Shown here one piece after another: positions 1 to 8,444 of a stretch of DNA of 64,000 nucleotides. Made by a program: the position numbers and the translations under genes. The notes beneath the pieces are model-generated. The model was given only the letters and a program-made list of their open reading frames with translations. It searched no databases and was not told the origin of the DNA. How positions within the stretch are numbered: the stretch's first letter is position 1; each line of letters starts with the position of its first letter. Origin of the DNA: SHXO01 sp964523885 (GTDB lineage Bacteria > Pseudomonadota > Gammaproteobacteria > Burkholderiales > SHXO01); NCBI GenBank assembly GCA_964523885.1, contig CAZFYX010000015.1, positions 41,286 through 105,285 of the forward strand, in the 5' to 3' direction.

Positions 1-772
1 GCTGGCCCATTCCCGGGCGGTAGCCCGCGCTGAGCGCCTGCCACGTGTATTCCTGCGCGTCGCGCACGGCCTCGGGGATGTCCAGCCCGTTGGCCAGCGT
101 CGCGGCGATGGCGGCTGCCAGGGTGCAGCCCGAACCGTGATAGCTGCCCGGCAGCCGTTGCCAGGCGTCGCTGCGCACCACGCCTTCGCGGGCATAGAGC
201 GTGTTCACCACTTCAGGCGTGTTCTCGTGCGTGCCGGTGATGAGCACGAACTCGGTGCCGAGGTCGAGCAGGCGCCGGGCCGACTCATCCAGCGACGGGT
301 AATCGCTCTCGTCGGCTTCCTCCTGCGCCAGCCTGCGGGCCTCCATGCTGTTCGGCGTCAGCACCGTGGTCTGGGGAATCAGCAGCTCGCGCATCGCCGC
401 GATGATCTCCTCGGTGGCGAGCTCGTCACCGCGGCCCGAGGCGAGCACGGGATCCAGCACCAGCGGCACCTCGGGATAGTCGGACACCACTTCCGCGATC
501 GCAGCGATGATCTCCACGCTGCCCAGCAATCCGATCTTGAACACGCTCACCGGCATGTCCTCGAGGACGCAGCGGGCCTGGTCGGCGATCCACTCCGCAT
601 CGAGCGGCATCACTTCCTCGACGCCCACGGTGTCCTGCACCGTGATCGCCGTGATCACCGAGAGCGGATGGCAGCCGAGGCTCGCGAGCGTGAGGAGATC
701 GGCCTGGACACCGGCGCCGCCACTGGGGTCGGACGCCGAGAACGCCAGCACGATCGGCGGGGATTCGGACAT
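1..772 (-). CDS. thiD: Hydroxymethylpyrimidine/phosphomethylpyrimidine kinase ThiD (C-terminus cut by window)
   Basis: Phosphorylates HMP and then HMP-P in the pyrimidine branch of thiamine synthesis in the cytoplasm. Reading down from an ATG at 772 gives an uninterrupted ribokinase-fold protein of 257 codons before the window edge. It has the N-terminal nucleotide/substrate loop SASDPSGGAGVQADL and the C-terminal anion-hole motif GSGCTLAAAIAA, both characteristic of ThiD. Only the last few residues should be missing. It is divergent from the rubredoxin gene with a 72-nt gap, so the two probably share a promoter region. Confidence 0.93.
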   Translation of the reverse strand, partial: MSESPPIVLAFSASDPSGGAGVQADLLTLASLGCHPLSVITAITVQDTVGVEEVMPLDAEWIADQARCVLEDMPVSVFKIGLLGSVEIIAAIAEVVSDYPEVPLVLDPVLASGRGDELATEEIIAAMRELLIPQTTVLTPNSMEARRLAQEEADESDYPSLDESARRLLDLGTEFVLITGTHENTPEVVNTLYAREGVVRSDAWQRLPGSYHGSGCTLAAAIAATLANGLDIPEAVRDAQEYTWQALSAGYRPGMGQ

Positions 773-844
773 GCGGGGAGGGATTGCAGAGGGGATTTGA
801 TAGAATTGAATCTTACTCCAAACGACAAGACCAACAGGATCACG

Positions 845-1030
845 ATGGCCCCCGCCGAAGCTGCGTTTCGTACCTACATGTGCCTCATCTGCGGCTTCAT
901 CTACGATGAAGCCGCCGGCCTGCCGGAAGAAGGCATCCCGGCCGGCACCCGCTGGGAGGACGTGCCGGTGAACTGGGTGTGCCCCGAATGCGGTGCGCGG
1001 AAGGAGGATTTCGAGTTGGTGGAGGTGTAG
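845..1030 (+). CDS. Rubredoxin
   Basis: A 61-residue one-iron electron carrier. Cys13 and Cys16 (CLIC-G) and Cys46 and Cys49 (CPECGA) form the two CxxC ligand pairs, and the aromatic residues of the rubredoxin core (Tyr, Trp44) are present. The ATG at 845 has AGGA about 6 nt upstream; a longer upstream reading frame exists but is antisense to thiD and is not credible. A -10-like TAGAAT lies at 801-806 in the divergent gap, without a clear -35. Redox partners are not encoded nearby. Divergent thiD-rubredoxin pairs are common in betaproteobacteria, by recall. Confidence 0.93.
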   Translation: MAPAEAAFRTYMCLICGFIYDEAAGLPEEGIPAGTRWEDVPVNWVCPECGARKEDFELVEV

Positions 1031-1064
1031 CCGGCTATCGAAGCACCACGCGGCAGCGCCTCGG

Positions 1065-1308
1065 GTTCATCGTGGCGCACCCACGCAATGATCTCCGACT
1101 GAGCGGGCCCGAACATTGGTCCAACGGTCAGGACGGAAGTATTGCCGGCAACCCACCGCCCGTGCAGCCGGTGCCTGCAGCACGAGGTTCATCGCGGCGC
1201 ACCCCCGCAACGGCGCTGGACCGGGCGGAACCCGACGTCGGTCCAGCGCTCGGCAGGGGAATGATGCCACCAGTCCGCCGCACGTTCAGCCGGTGCCTGC
1301 AGATGGCT
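1065..1308. repeat. Imperfect 122-nt tandem duplication in an intergenic region
   Basis: The 318-nt gap between rubredoxin and gloA (1031-1348) holds no convincing gene. It contains two diverged head-to-tail copies of one unit. GTTCAT(C)GYGGCGCACCC begins at 1065 and again at 1187; CAGCCGGTGCCTGCAG lies at 1165-1180 and again at 1287-1302. Both landmarks give a period of exactly 122 nt. The middle of each unit (a GGTCCA block, GGGCGGAACCC-like sequence) is more diverged. Function unknown; it could be a decayed dispersed intergenic repeat. Confidence 0.8.
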
Positions 1309-1348
1309 CCGGCCTTTTCCCGCAAGAGCTGACCAAGGAATCACCTTT

Positions 1349-1741
1349 ATGCGCATCCTCCACACCATGCTCCGCGTCGGCGATCTGGAGCGGTCGCTCA
1401 AGTTCTACACCGAGGTCCTCGGCATGCGCGTCCTGCGCCGCAAGGACTATCCCGACGGCAAGTTCACCCTCGCTTTTGTCGGCTACGACGAAGAGGACAA
1501 GACCGCAGTGATCGAGCTGACCCACAACTGGGGGGTCGAGAAGTACGAGCTCGGCAACGCCTACGGCCACATCGCACTGCAGGTCGACGATGCCTATCGC
1601 GCCTGCGAGGAGGTGCGCAAGCGGGGCGGCAAGGTCACGCGCGAGGCCGGGCCGATGAAGCATGGCACCACCGTGATCGCCTTCGTTGAGGATCCGGACG
1701 GCTACAAGATCGAGTTCATCCAGCGGCCGGCCGGGCAGTAG
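1349..1741 (+). CDS. gloA: Lactoylglutathione lyase (glyoxalase I)
   Basis: Converts the methylglyoxal-glutathione hemithioacetal to S-lactoylglutathione, the first step of cytoplasmic methylglyoxal detoxification. The 130-aa protein has the two-module vicinal-oxygen-chelate fold and all four metal ligands of the E. coli Ni-type enzyme at the same numbers: His5, Glu56, His74 and Glu122. AAGGA lies about 9 nt before the ATG. It stands alone, convergent with rsmA (20-nt gap). No glyoxalase II is in the window. Confidence 0.96.
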   Translation: MRILHTMLRVGDLERSLKFYTEVLGMRVLRRKDYPDGKFTLAFVGYDEEDKTAVIELTHNWGVEKYELGNAYGHIALQVDDAYRACEEVRKRGGKVTREAGPMKHGTTVIAFVEDPDGYKIEFIQRPAGQ

Positions 1742-1761
1742 CGCGGCACAGTGCAGGGCAA

Positions 1762-2619
1762 CTACTGGCGGTCACCCGGATGACCGACTCCCCGCTCTTC
1801 CTCGCCGGCCTTTGCGGGCTTCGCGGCGAGAGGATTCCCCGGCCCCCCGGCGGAGAGATCGGCGAGCCGCACGAACTCCCCGACTGACAGCATCTCCGGC
1901 CGCAGCGACGGCTCGATCCCGGCGGCGCGGATCTGCTCTTGCGAGAGCAGGTCGCGCAAGGCGTTGCGCAAGGTCTTGCGCCGCTGGCTGAAGGCCTGCG
2001 CTACGAGCGTCGCGAAGCACCTTTCGTCCTGTGCCGGGTGAGGCAGGGGCCGATGCGGCACCAGCCGCGCGAACGCCGATTCCACCTGCGGCACCGGCAG
2101 GAACGCGCCGGGCGGCACGCGCAGCAGCTTCTCCACGCCGAAGCGGTACTGCAGCATCACCGACAAGCGCCCGTAGGTGCGGCTGCCCGGCTGCGCCGCC
2201 ATGCGCTCGACCACCTCGCGCTGGAGCATGAAGTGGCAGTCGCGCAGGCACGCGCTCTGCGCGGCGAGATGGAACAGCAGCGGGGACGAGATGTTGTAGG
2301 GCAGGTTGCCCACGACCCGGAGATCCGGGCCCAGGCTGCAGAAGTCGAAGGCGAGCGCATCGCCCTCGTGAACGCGCAGCCGCTCCGGCGCGAAGCGCAC
2401 GCGCAACGCCGCCGCGAGATCGCGGTCGATCTCCACCACGTCCAGAACCGGCACGCGCTCCAGCAGCGGCTGGGTGAGTGCACCCTGCCCCGGCCCGATC
2501 TCCACCAGGCGATCTCCCGGTGCAGGCGCGATGGCATCGATGATCCGGGCGACGATGCCGGCGCTGACGAGGAAGTTCTGCCCGAAGCGCTTGCGCGGGA
2601 CGTGGGTGGGCGGGGCCAC
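1762..2619 (-). CDS. rsmA: 16S rRNA (adenine1518/1519-N6) dimethyltransferase RsmA/KsgA
   Basis: Dimethylates two adjacent adenines in helix 45 of 16S rRNA using SAM. The 285-aa product starts with the family signature RKRFGQNFL, has the SAM-binding EIGPGQGALT and the catalytic NLPYNIS motif (NLPY near residue 104). The start is a GTG 10 nt after the surA stop, the most upstream position that keeps the family N-terminus. It is the last gene of an lptD-surA-rsmA run. In many proteobacteria pdxA lies between surA and rsmA; here it is absent. Confidence 0.96.
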   Translation of the reverse strand: MAPPTHVPRKRFGQNFLVSAGIVARIIDAIAPAPGDRLVEIGPGQGALTQPLLERVPVLDVVEIDRDLAAALRVRFAPERLRVHEGDALAFDFCSLGPDLRVVGNLPYNISSPLLFHLAAQSACLRDCHFMLQREVVERMAAQPGSRTYGRLSVMLQYRFGVEKLLRVPPGAFLPVPQVESAFARLVPHRPLPHPAQDERCFATLVAQAFSQRRKTLRNALRDLLSQEQIRAAGIEPSLRPEMLSVGEFVRLADLSAGGPGNPLAAKPAKAGEEERGVGHPGDRQ

Positions 2620-2629
2620 GCGCTGCGGC

Positions 2630-3943
2630 CTACTTGTCCTCGAGCTTGTACTCGATGTAGGCCTTGTCGCGCAACTGGCGGATGTACTCCTGCCACTGCT
2701 CGTCGGCCTTGCGGGCGCGGATCGCCTGGCGCGCGGCGATGCGCTGGCGATCCTGCGACATGTCCTGCTCGCGCCGCTCCAGGACCTGCACGATGTGCCA
2801 GCCGAAGGCCGTCTTGAACGGCTGGCTCACCTCGCCCGGCTTGAGCGCGGTCATCGCGCGCTCGAACTCCGGCACCGTGTCGCCCGGTGCGATCCAGCCC
2901 AGGTCGCCGCCACGGGATGCGCTGGTGTCGTCGGAGTGCAGGCGGGCCAGCTCGGCGAAGTCGCCGCCGTTCTCCACCCGCTCCCGCAGGTCGCCCAGCC
3001 GCTTCCTCGCGTCGTTCTCGGACACCACCTCGTTGAGCCGGATCAGGATGTGGCGCGCATGCGTCTGCGTGACCACGACCGGCGTGTCGTTTCCGCGCTT
3101 GTCATCCAGCCGGATGATGTGGAAGCCGGCCGGGCTGCGCAGGACGCCCGACACCCCTCCCACCTTCATGCCCTTGAGCGCCTGCAGGAAGATGCTGGGC
3201 AGCCGGCCCGCCGGGCGCCAGCCCATCTCGCCGCCCTGCAGGGCATCGGCCGCATCGGAATAGCTCGCGGCCACCTGGCGGAAGTCGGTGCCCTCCTGCA
3301 GCGCCTTGAGCGCCGCCTCCGCCCGCCCCTTGCGCAGCTGGAGCTCCTCGGGCCTGGCCTGCTCTGGCACCTGCACCAGGATGTGCGACAGCTTGTACTC
3401 GTCGGCCCTGTCGCCGGGGTTCTCCTGCTGGTTGCGCACGAAGTTCTGGATCTCGGCGTCGGTGACATTGACCCGCGAATCGACCTCGCGGTCGCGCAGG
3501 CGCGAGATCACGATCTCGGACCGGATGTCCTCGCGGAAGCGGTCGAAGCTCACGCCGCTCTGCTCCACCGCTGTGCGCAGCTGGGCCACGTCCATCTTGT
3601 TCTCGGCGGCGATGCGCTTGAGCGCGTTCTCGACGTCGGCATCGGAGGCGCGGATGCCGGTCTGCTTGGCCTGCTGCAGCAGCAGGCTCTTGGTGATCAT
3701 GCGCTCGAGGACCTGCTTGTCGAGCACGTCGGTGGGCGGCAGCTGCGTGCCCTGCTTGCGCAGCGTGGCGACGGCGATGCGGCGCTCTCGTTCGAGCTCC
3801 TTGTGCGTGATCACGTCGTTGTTGACCACCGCCACCACGCGGTCGACCAGGTCCTGCGCGCGCCCGGCGGGCACCGCCAGCGTGGCGGCCAGCAGGAAGG
3901 CGGCCAGCATACGCAGCCAGGGAATCCGGGCGTTCTCGATCAT
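2630..3943 (-). CDS. surA: Periplasmic peptidyl-prolyl isomerase/chaperone SurA
   Basis: Chaperones outer-membrane beta-barrel proteins, LptD among them, across the periplasm. 437 aa (E. coli 428). It has a signal peptide ending near AGRA29, a SurA N-domain (about 32-165), two parvulin PPIC domains (about 183-281 and 294-391, each opening with a HILV/HILI strand and ending GFHII/GWHIV), and a C-terminal helix that completes the chaperone core. I chose the ATG at 3943, 11 nt after the lptD stop; longer upstream reading frames overlap lptD. It lies between its main client lptD and rsmA, a classic order. Confidence 0.96.
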   Translation of the reverse strand: MIENARIPWLRMLAAFLLAATLAVPAGRAQDLVDRVVAVVNNDVITHKELERERRIAVATLRKQGTQLPPTDVLDKQVLERMITKSLLLQQAKQTGIRASDADVENALKRIAAENKMDVAQLRTAVEQSGVSFDRFREDIRSEIVISRLRDREVDSRVNVTDAEIQNFVRNQQENPGDRADEYKLSHILVQVPEQARPEELQLRKGRAEAALKALQEGTDFRQVAASYSDAADALQGGEMGWRPAGRLPSIFLQALKGMKVGGVSGVLRSPAGFHIIRLDDKRGNDTPVVVTQTHARHILIRLNEVVSENDARKRLGDLRERVENGGDFAELARLHSDDTSASRGGDLGWIAPGDTVPEFERAMTALKPGEVSQPFKTAFGWHIVQVLERREQDMSQDRQRIAARQAIRARKADEQWQEYIRQLRDKAYIEYKLEDK

Positions 3944-3954
3944 CGGTTGTGCTG

Positions 3955-6474
3955 CTACTCGTTGTCCATTCCGGGGAAGTAATCTTCCGAGGCCGACTCG
4001 CCCGGCGCGGCGCGCTCGTAGCCGTAGATGCTCTGCGACAGGAGCTTGAGGGGGTTGAGGCCGACGCTCGACAGCCCGCGCAGCTCGATCTGCGCGAAGA
4101 AGGCCTGGGAGCGCTGGGCGGAGGTCACGAAGCTGTGGGCGACGAAGCGCGCCGCCCAGCAGCCGGAAGTGTACTCCAGCCCGGCCAGCCCCTCCACGAG
4201 GCTGCCGTCCTGGATCGAGTAGCTGACCCGTCCCAGCCCGCTCCAGTTGCGCGCCAGCGGCCACTGCCCCGCCATGTCGATGTTCTCGAGCTGGTCCCGG
4301 GTGTAGCGATAGGCCATGTTGAAGACCTTGCCGGGCTGCGGCCGGTAGCGCATGCCCACGTCGAACTTCTGGAAGTTGCCGTCGTCCTGGTTGAACTGCT
4401 GGCTGAGGTCCAGCCACCAGTGGTGGGTCACGTATCCGGTCAGGCCGAACAGGATGTCGGAGGAGTTCGAGGCGCGGTTGTCGTCGGTGCCGAGGTCGAC
4501 CTGCTGGTCGGTGAAGTAGTAGCGCTGCGCCAGCGTCGCGGTCAGCCGCTGCGTGCCGGTGCGGTCGTCGAGAAACCGGGTGGTCGCCCCGAGCGTGATC
4601 TGGTTGGCGTTGTTGATGCGGTCATACCCGCTGAACCGGTTCCAGGTGAAGATCTGGGCGAGGTTGAAGTCGGCCACCGCGGTGTCGAACACCGGCAGGT
4701 CGTTCTGGTTCTTGTAGGGGATGTACACGTAGTAGACGCGCGGCTCCAGCGTCTGGGTATAGTTCTGTCCGAAGGCGGAGGTCTGGCGGGAGAAGTTCAG
4801 CCCGCTGTCGAGGGTGACCACCGGCAGGGTCCGGCTCACAGTCCCCGACCCGTCGTTGGTGTAGCTGTAGGCGGTGTAGTTCACGCCGGCCTGGGGCACG
4901 AAGTAGTAGAAGCCGTCGCCGAAGCGATAGGACGCGGTCGGGTAGTAGACCTGCCGCACGGCGCTCACCTGGTTGTCCTGCTCGAAGTCGACCACCTCGC
5001 CGTACATGTTCACGTCGAACCCCCGGACGTTCTGCTCGGCGGCGCGGAACACGACCTGCGGCACCCGCTTGTACGGTGGGGTGACCGGGTTCTGCGGATC
5101 CTGCAGGGTCTGGAAGGTCTGGATGCGCCCGTACACCGTCCACGCGTCGCCGTTGTAGTTCAGCGAGCCCTCGCGGGGCAGGTTGGTGATGGACGTGGCG
5201 GCGATCTTGTCGGACAGGTCGACGAAGTACTTGTCGTCCGACACGCCCGCGACGTTCAGGTTCCCGGTGAGCCGCGGGGTGAACTGCTGGTCGTGCTTGA
5301 TCAGGTAGCCCCAGCGGGTGTCGCCGTTGTCCTTCTTGTCGTCGGGCAGGATCTCGGCGCGGATGGTGCCGCTGGAGTGCGGCTCGAGATAGCGGAACTC
5401 GTTGCCGAACTGCACCCCGCGGGCCGCCATGACGCGGGTGGACAGGGTGTAGTCCAGGTTCGGCGCGATGTTCCAGTAGTAGGGCAGGGTGAACTCGAAG
5501 CCGCTCTTGTTGGTCGTGCCGATCGCCGGAGCGAGGAAGCCGCTCTTGCGCCGGTTGCTGAGCGGGAAGTCGATCCAGGGCGTGTACAGCACGGGCGCAC
5601 CCTTGAAGTAGAGGGTCGCGCTGTGCGCTTCGCCGGTGTCGGTCAGGCGATCGAGGTCGAGCCGGTCCACGCGCAGGAACCAGTCGTCGTCGCCGACGTC
5701 GCAGTTGGTGTAGGTCGCGCGGTCGGCGCGGTAGCGGTCGCGATCGCGCATGACCATGCGATTGGCGCGGCCCCGGGCACCGAACTCGCCGAACTTGTAG
5801 CCGGCGTTGTCCACCGTGCCGGTGTCCTTGCCCAGGTTGTACGTGGCACGCTCGCCGGTCATCACGTCGGTGGTTCGGCGGAAGCGGACGTTGCCGGTCG
5901 CGACGACCGAGTTCTCGGGGATGAGGTAGGTCAGCTGGTCGGCAGACAGGCGCAGGCCGCGCCTGCGCACGACCACATCGCCGATCGCGTCCACCTGCTT
6001 GCCCTGGACCCCCTCGATGCGATCGGCGTCGAGATACAGCGGCAGGTCCTCGTCCGCGCCGGACGATTCGGGCGCCACCATCTCCACATCGAGCTTGAGC
6101 CCCAGCCCGCCCGCGGCGGGATTCAGCACGGCCGGGGCCGCCGGGGCGGGACGCTCCGCCGCCGGCTCGCGCCGCCGCCGGGAGGCATCGGGCTCCGCGT
6201 CATCGAACGCGAAGGGCTCGTTTCCGGACCCGCTGCCACTGGGCAGCGGAGGGCCGCCAGGGCCGCCAGGCCCTGCGTCCTCGGCCGGCGCCTCGGCGAG
6301 TCTGCCGGAGCTGCCCGGGGTGCCGGCGTTGCCGGACTGGGTGGACTGGCGCTCCACCGGCAAGGCCGGCGCACCCGCGCCCTGGTGCGCGCAGGCGGCG
6401 ACCTGGGCGCAGAGCGCGAGCGCCAGCAGCCTGGGACGCAACGGTGCCAGCGGGAAGTCAGGGGGCAACGGCAA
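3955..6474 (-). CDS. lptD: LPS-assembly outer-membrane protein LptD
   Basis: The outer-membrane translocon that inserts lipopolysaccharide, working with LptE. About 839 aa (E. coli 784). After the signal sequence comes a long Pro/Gly/Ser/Glu-rich low-complexity stretch (about 30-120), then an OstA/LptA-like jellyroll (ADRIEGVQGKQVDAIGDVVVRR region), then a large beta-barrel rich in alternating aromatic strands. Cys residues in the OstA part (YTNCDVGDD) and near the C-terminus (TSGCWAARF) could make the inter-domain disulfide known for the family. The signal sequence ends LCAQVAAC, which resembles a lipobox. No ATG is near the N-terminus; a TTG at 6474 is used here, and the TTG at 6441 is equally possible. 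Confidence 0.92.
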   Translation of the reverse strand: MPLPPDFPLAPLRPRLLALALCAQVAACAHQGAGAPALPVERQSTQSGNAGTPGSSGRLAEAPAEDAGPGGPGGPPLPSGSGSGNEPFAFDDAEPDASRRRREPAAERPAPAAPAVLNPAAGGLGLKLDVEMVAPESSGADEDLPLYLDADRIEGVQGKQVDAIGDVVVRRRGLRLSADQLTYLIPENSVVATGNVRFRRTTDVMTGERATYNLGKDTGTVDNAGYKFGEFGARGRANRMVMRDRDRYRADRATYTNCDVGDDDWFLRVDRLDLDRLTDTGEAHSATLYFKGAPVLYTPWIDFPLSNRRKSGFLAPAIGTTNKSGFEFTLPYYWNIAPNLDYTLSTRVMAARGVQFGNEFRYLEPHSSGTIRAEILPDDKKDNGDTRWGYLIKHDQQFTPRLTGNLNVAGVSDDKYFVDLSDKIAATSITNLPREGSLNYNGDAWTVYGRIQTFQTLQDPQNPVTPPYKRVPQVVFRAAEQNVRGFDVNMYGEVVDFEQDNQVSAVRQVYYPTASYRFGDGFYYFVPQAGVNYTAYSYTNDGSGTVSRTLPVVTLDSGLNFSRQTSAFGQNYTQTLEPRVYYVYIPYKNQNDLPVFDTAVADFNLAQIFTWNRFSGYDRINNANQITLGATTRFLDDRTGTQRLTATLAQRYYFTDQQVDLGTDDNRASNSSDILFGLTGYVTHHWWLDLSQQFNQDDGNFQKFDVGMRYRPQPGKVFNMAYRYTRDQLENIDMAGQWPLARNWSGLGRVSYSIQDGSLVEGLAGLEYTSGCWAARFVAHSFVTSAQRSQAFFAQIELRGLSSVGLNPLKLLSQSIYGYERAAPGESASEDYFPGMDNE

Positions 6475-6626
6475 TCAGACCGGCCAGGGTGGAAGCGTGC
6501 CGCCGCGCGCGCGGGAGGTGTCTCCCCGCGGCAAAGCGCGAGCCAGGCGCCTGCAGGCGCCACGCTGTGCAGGACGAGCTAAAGGTGCGGCGCCGCTGGA
6601 ACATGGTCGAAGATTTGTTTGCGCGA

Positions 6627-6632
6627 TAAAAT
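6627..6632 (+). promoter_or_regulatory. Probable -10 element for amgK
   Basis: TAAAAT, 5 of 6 bases to the sigma70 -10 consensus, sits in the AT-richest part of the lptD-amgK divergent gap, 32 nt before the TTG start. No good -35 is visible at 16-18 nt upstream. Confidence 0.3.
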
Positions 6633-6664
6633 CGCACAAAAGCACCGCTGAGGCAACGGAACAC

Positions 6665-7660
6665 TTGACCCGCACCGTCACGCTCGATGCCTGGCTCGCG
6701 CGCCACTTCGCCGACCAAGCCTTCACCTACGCGCCGGCATCCGCGGATGCGAGCTTCCGTCGCTACTTCCGCGTCGAGCGGCCCGGCTGCGCGCCGCTCA
6801 TCGTCATGGACGCACCCCCGGAGCACGAGGACTGCAGGCCCTTCGTCAAGGTCGCGCGTCTGTTCGCGGCCACCGGGGTGCACGTCCCGGAGGTCCTGGC
6901 CGAGGATCTCGACAACGGCTACCTGCTGCTCTCCGACCTGGGCAGCACCACCTACCTGCAGGCCATCGACCCGGGCAACGCCGCGGCGCTGTACGGGGAG
7001 GCGACGGACGCGCTGGTGCGCATCCAGTCCGCCTCGCAGGAGGGCGTGCTGCCGCCCTACGACCGCGAGCTGCTGCTGCGGGAGCTGCGCCTGTTCCCCG
7101 ACTGGTACATCGCCCGGCACCTGAGGGTGGAGCTCACGCCCGCGCAGCGTGAGGTCCTCGACCGCAGCTTCGAGGCGATCCTGCAGAACAACCTGGCCCA
7201 GCCCAGGGTGTACGTGCACCGCGACTACCACTCGCGCAATCTCATGGTCGCGCACCCCGGCCCCGGCATCCTGGACTTCCAGGATGCGGTGTACGGCCCG
7301 ATCACCTACGACCTGGTGTCGTTGTTCAAGGACGCCTACGTGAGCTGGGAGGAGGAGCTCGTCCTCGACTGGACCGTGCGCTACTGGCAGAAGGCGCGCA
7401 AGGCCGGGCTGCCGCTCGACCACGACTTTCACGCCTTCTACCGGGATTTCGAGTGGATGGGCGTGCAACGGCACATCAAGGTGCTCGGCATCTTCGCGCG
7501 CCTGTTCCATCGCGACGGCAAGAGCGGCTACCTCGACGACATGCCGCTGGTGATGCGCTACCTGCGCAAGGCGTGCCAGCGCTACGACGCGCTGCACCCG
7601 CTGCTGCGCCTGCTCGACCAGCTCGAGCCGCAGCCCGCCCGCGCCGGCTACACCTTCTGA
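6665..7660 (+). CDS. amgK: Anomeric MurNAc/GlcNAc sugar kinase AmgK
   Basis: Phosphorylates cell-wall-derived N-acetylmuramate at the anomeric carbon, the first step of the salvage bypass that feeds UDP-MurNAc. The 331-aa protein belongs to the aminoglycoside-phosphotransferase fold: the catalytic loop HRDYHSRNLM contains Asp and Asn, and the metal-binding motif is ILDFQDA. The start is a TTG at 6665 preceded by GAGG; no in-frame ATG exists before the conserved N-terminus (LDAWLARHF). It is followed 11 nt later by murU, its pathway partner. Both lie beside lptD, the arrangement usual in Pseudomonas and betaproteobacteria. Confidence 0.9.
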   Translation: MTRTVTLDAWLARHFADQAFTYAPASADASFRRYFRVERPGCAPLIVMDAPPEHEDCRPFVKVARLFAATGVHVPEVLAEDLDNGYLLLSDLGSTTYLQAIDPGNAAALYGEATDALVRIQSASQEGVLPPYDRELLLRELRLFPDWYIARHLRVELTPAQREVLDRSFEAILQNNLAQPRVYVHRDYHSRNLMVAHPGPGILDFQDAVYGPITYDLVSLFKDAYVSWEEELVLDWTVRYWQKARKAGLPLDHDFHAFYRDFEWMGVQRHIKVLGIFARLFHRDGKSGYLDDMPLVMRYLRKACQRYDALHPLLRLLDQLEPQPARAGYTF

Positions 7661-7671
7661 GCCCGCCGCCC

Positions 7672-8355
7672 ATGCGCGCCATGATCCTGGCTGCCGGCCG
7701 CGGCGAGCGCATGCGTCCGCTGACCGACACGACGCCCAAGCCGCTCCTCGAGGTGGGCGGCAGGCCGCTGATCGCCTGGCACATCGACAGGCTGGTACGC
7801 GCCGGGGTGCGCGAGATCGTGATCAATCACGCCTGGCTGGGCGAGCAGATCGAGGCCGCGCTGGGTGACGGGCGGGCCTTCGGCGCGTCGATCACCTATT
7901 CGCGAGAGGGCACCGCGCTGGAGACCGCCGGCGGCATCGCGCAGGCCCTGCATCTGCTGGGGCGGGATGCGTTCCTGGTCGTGAACGGCGACGTATTCAC
8001 GGATCTCGATTTCGCCGCCCTGGCCGGGCACGCGCTGGGCGATGCGCTGGCGCATCTGGTACTCATCGACAACCCCGCGCACAACCCACGCGGGGACTTC
8101 GCACTGCGGCACGGCGCGGTGAGCGTCGAGGGCTCACCGCGGCTCACCTTCGCCGGGATCGGCATCTATGACCCCGCGCTCTTCGCCGGCATCGCGCCCG
8201 GCACGCGGGCTGCCCTCGCCCCCCTGCTGCGCGAAGCCATGCAGCACGGTCGCGTCACCGGGTCGCACTACCGGGGGCGGTGGATCGACGTGGGCACGGC
8301 CGACCGGCTGGCCGACCTCGACGCCAGCCTGCGGCGCGACGGCGTCCCGCGCTAG
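7672..8355 (+). CDS. murU: N-acetylmuramate alpha-1-phosphate uridylyltransferase MurU
   Basis: Transfers UMP to MurNAc-1-phosphate to make UDP-MurNAc, the second step of the AmgK-MurU murein-recycling bypass that avoids MurA. The 227-aa nucleotidyltransferase has the family signature AAGRGERMRPLT followed by PKPLLEVGGRPL, and the metal-binding NGDVFTDLDF. It is shorter than glucose-1-phosphate nucleotidyltransferases, as expected for MurU. ATG at 7672, in an apparent operon with amgK. mpl, the tripeptide-salvage enzyme of the same recycling network, is elsewhere in the window. Confidence 0.9.
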   Translation: MRAMILAAGRGERMRPLTDTTPKPLLEVGGRPLIAWHIDRLVRAGVREIVINHAWLGEQIEAALGDGRAFGASITYSREGTALETAGGIAQALHLLGRDAFLVVNGDVFTDLDFAALAGHALGDALAHLVLIDNPAHNPRGDFALRHGAVSVEGSPRLTFAGIGIYDPALFAGIAPGTRAALAPLLREAMQHGRVTGSHYRGRWIDVGTADRLADLDASLRRDGVPR

Positions 8356-8409
8356 CCGCGCGCCGGCCCCGCACGGGCCCGGTCACCCTCATGCGTGACC
8401 GGGGAGACC

Positions 8410-8415
8410 TATAAT
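8410..8415 (+). promoter_or_regulatory. Consensus -10 element for pepP
   Basis: A perfect TATAAT 29 nt before the pepP ATG. No recognisable -35 lies at 16-18 nt. Just upstream, GGTCAC-N8-GTGACC at 8381-8400 is a perfect 6-bp-arm dyad covering the -35 region, so it may be an operator or the end of the murU transcript; it has no T-run. Confidence 0.5.
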
Positions 8416-8444
8416 CCATTCCATAGTCACCCCAGGCAACGCAC

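Noticed and set aside
3949..6582. An 877-codon plus-strand open frame opposite lptD/surA
   Set aside because: It is the antisense mirror of lptD, which has a clear family match. Its product is a low-complexity Val/Arg/Glu/His sequence without a domain. Similar mirror frames at 8427-9923, 36752-39073 and 58553-61006 are rejected for the same reason; they arise from GC-rich third positions.
8381..8400. A rho-independent terminator after murU
   Set aside because: The dyad is only 6 bp with an 8-nt loop and no T-run. It is noted instead as a possible operator.
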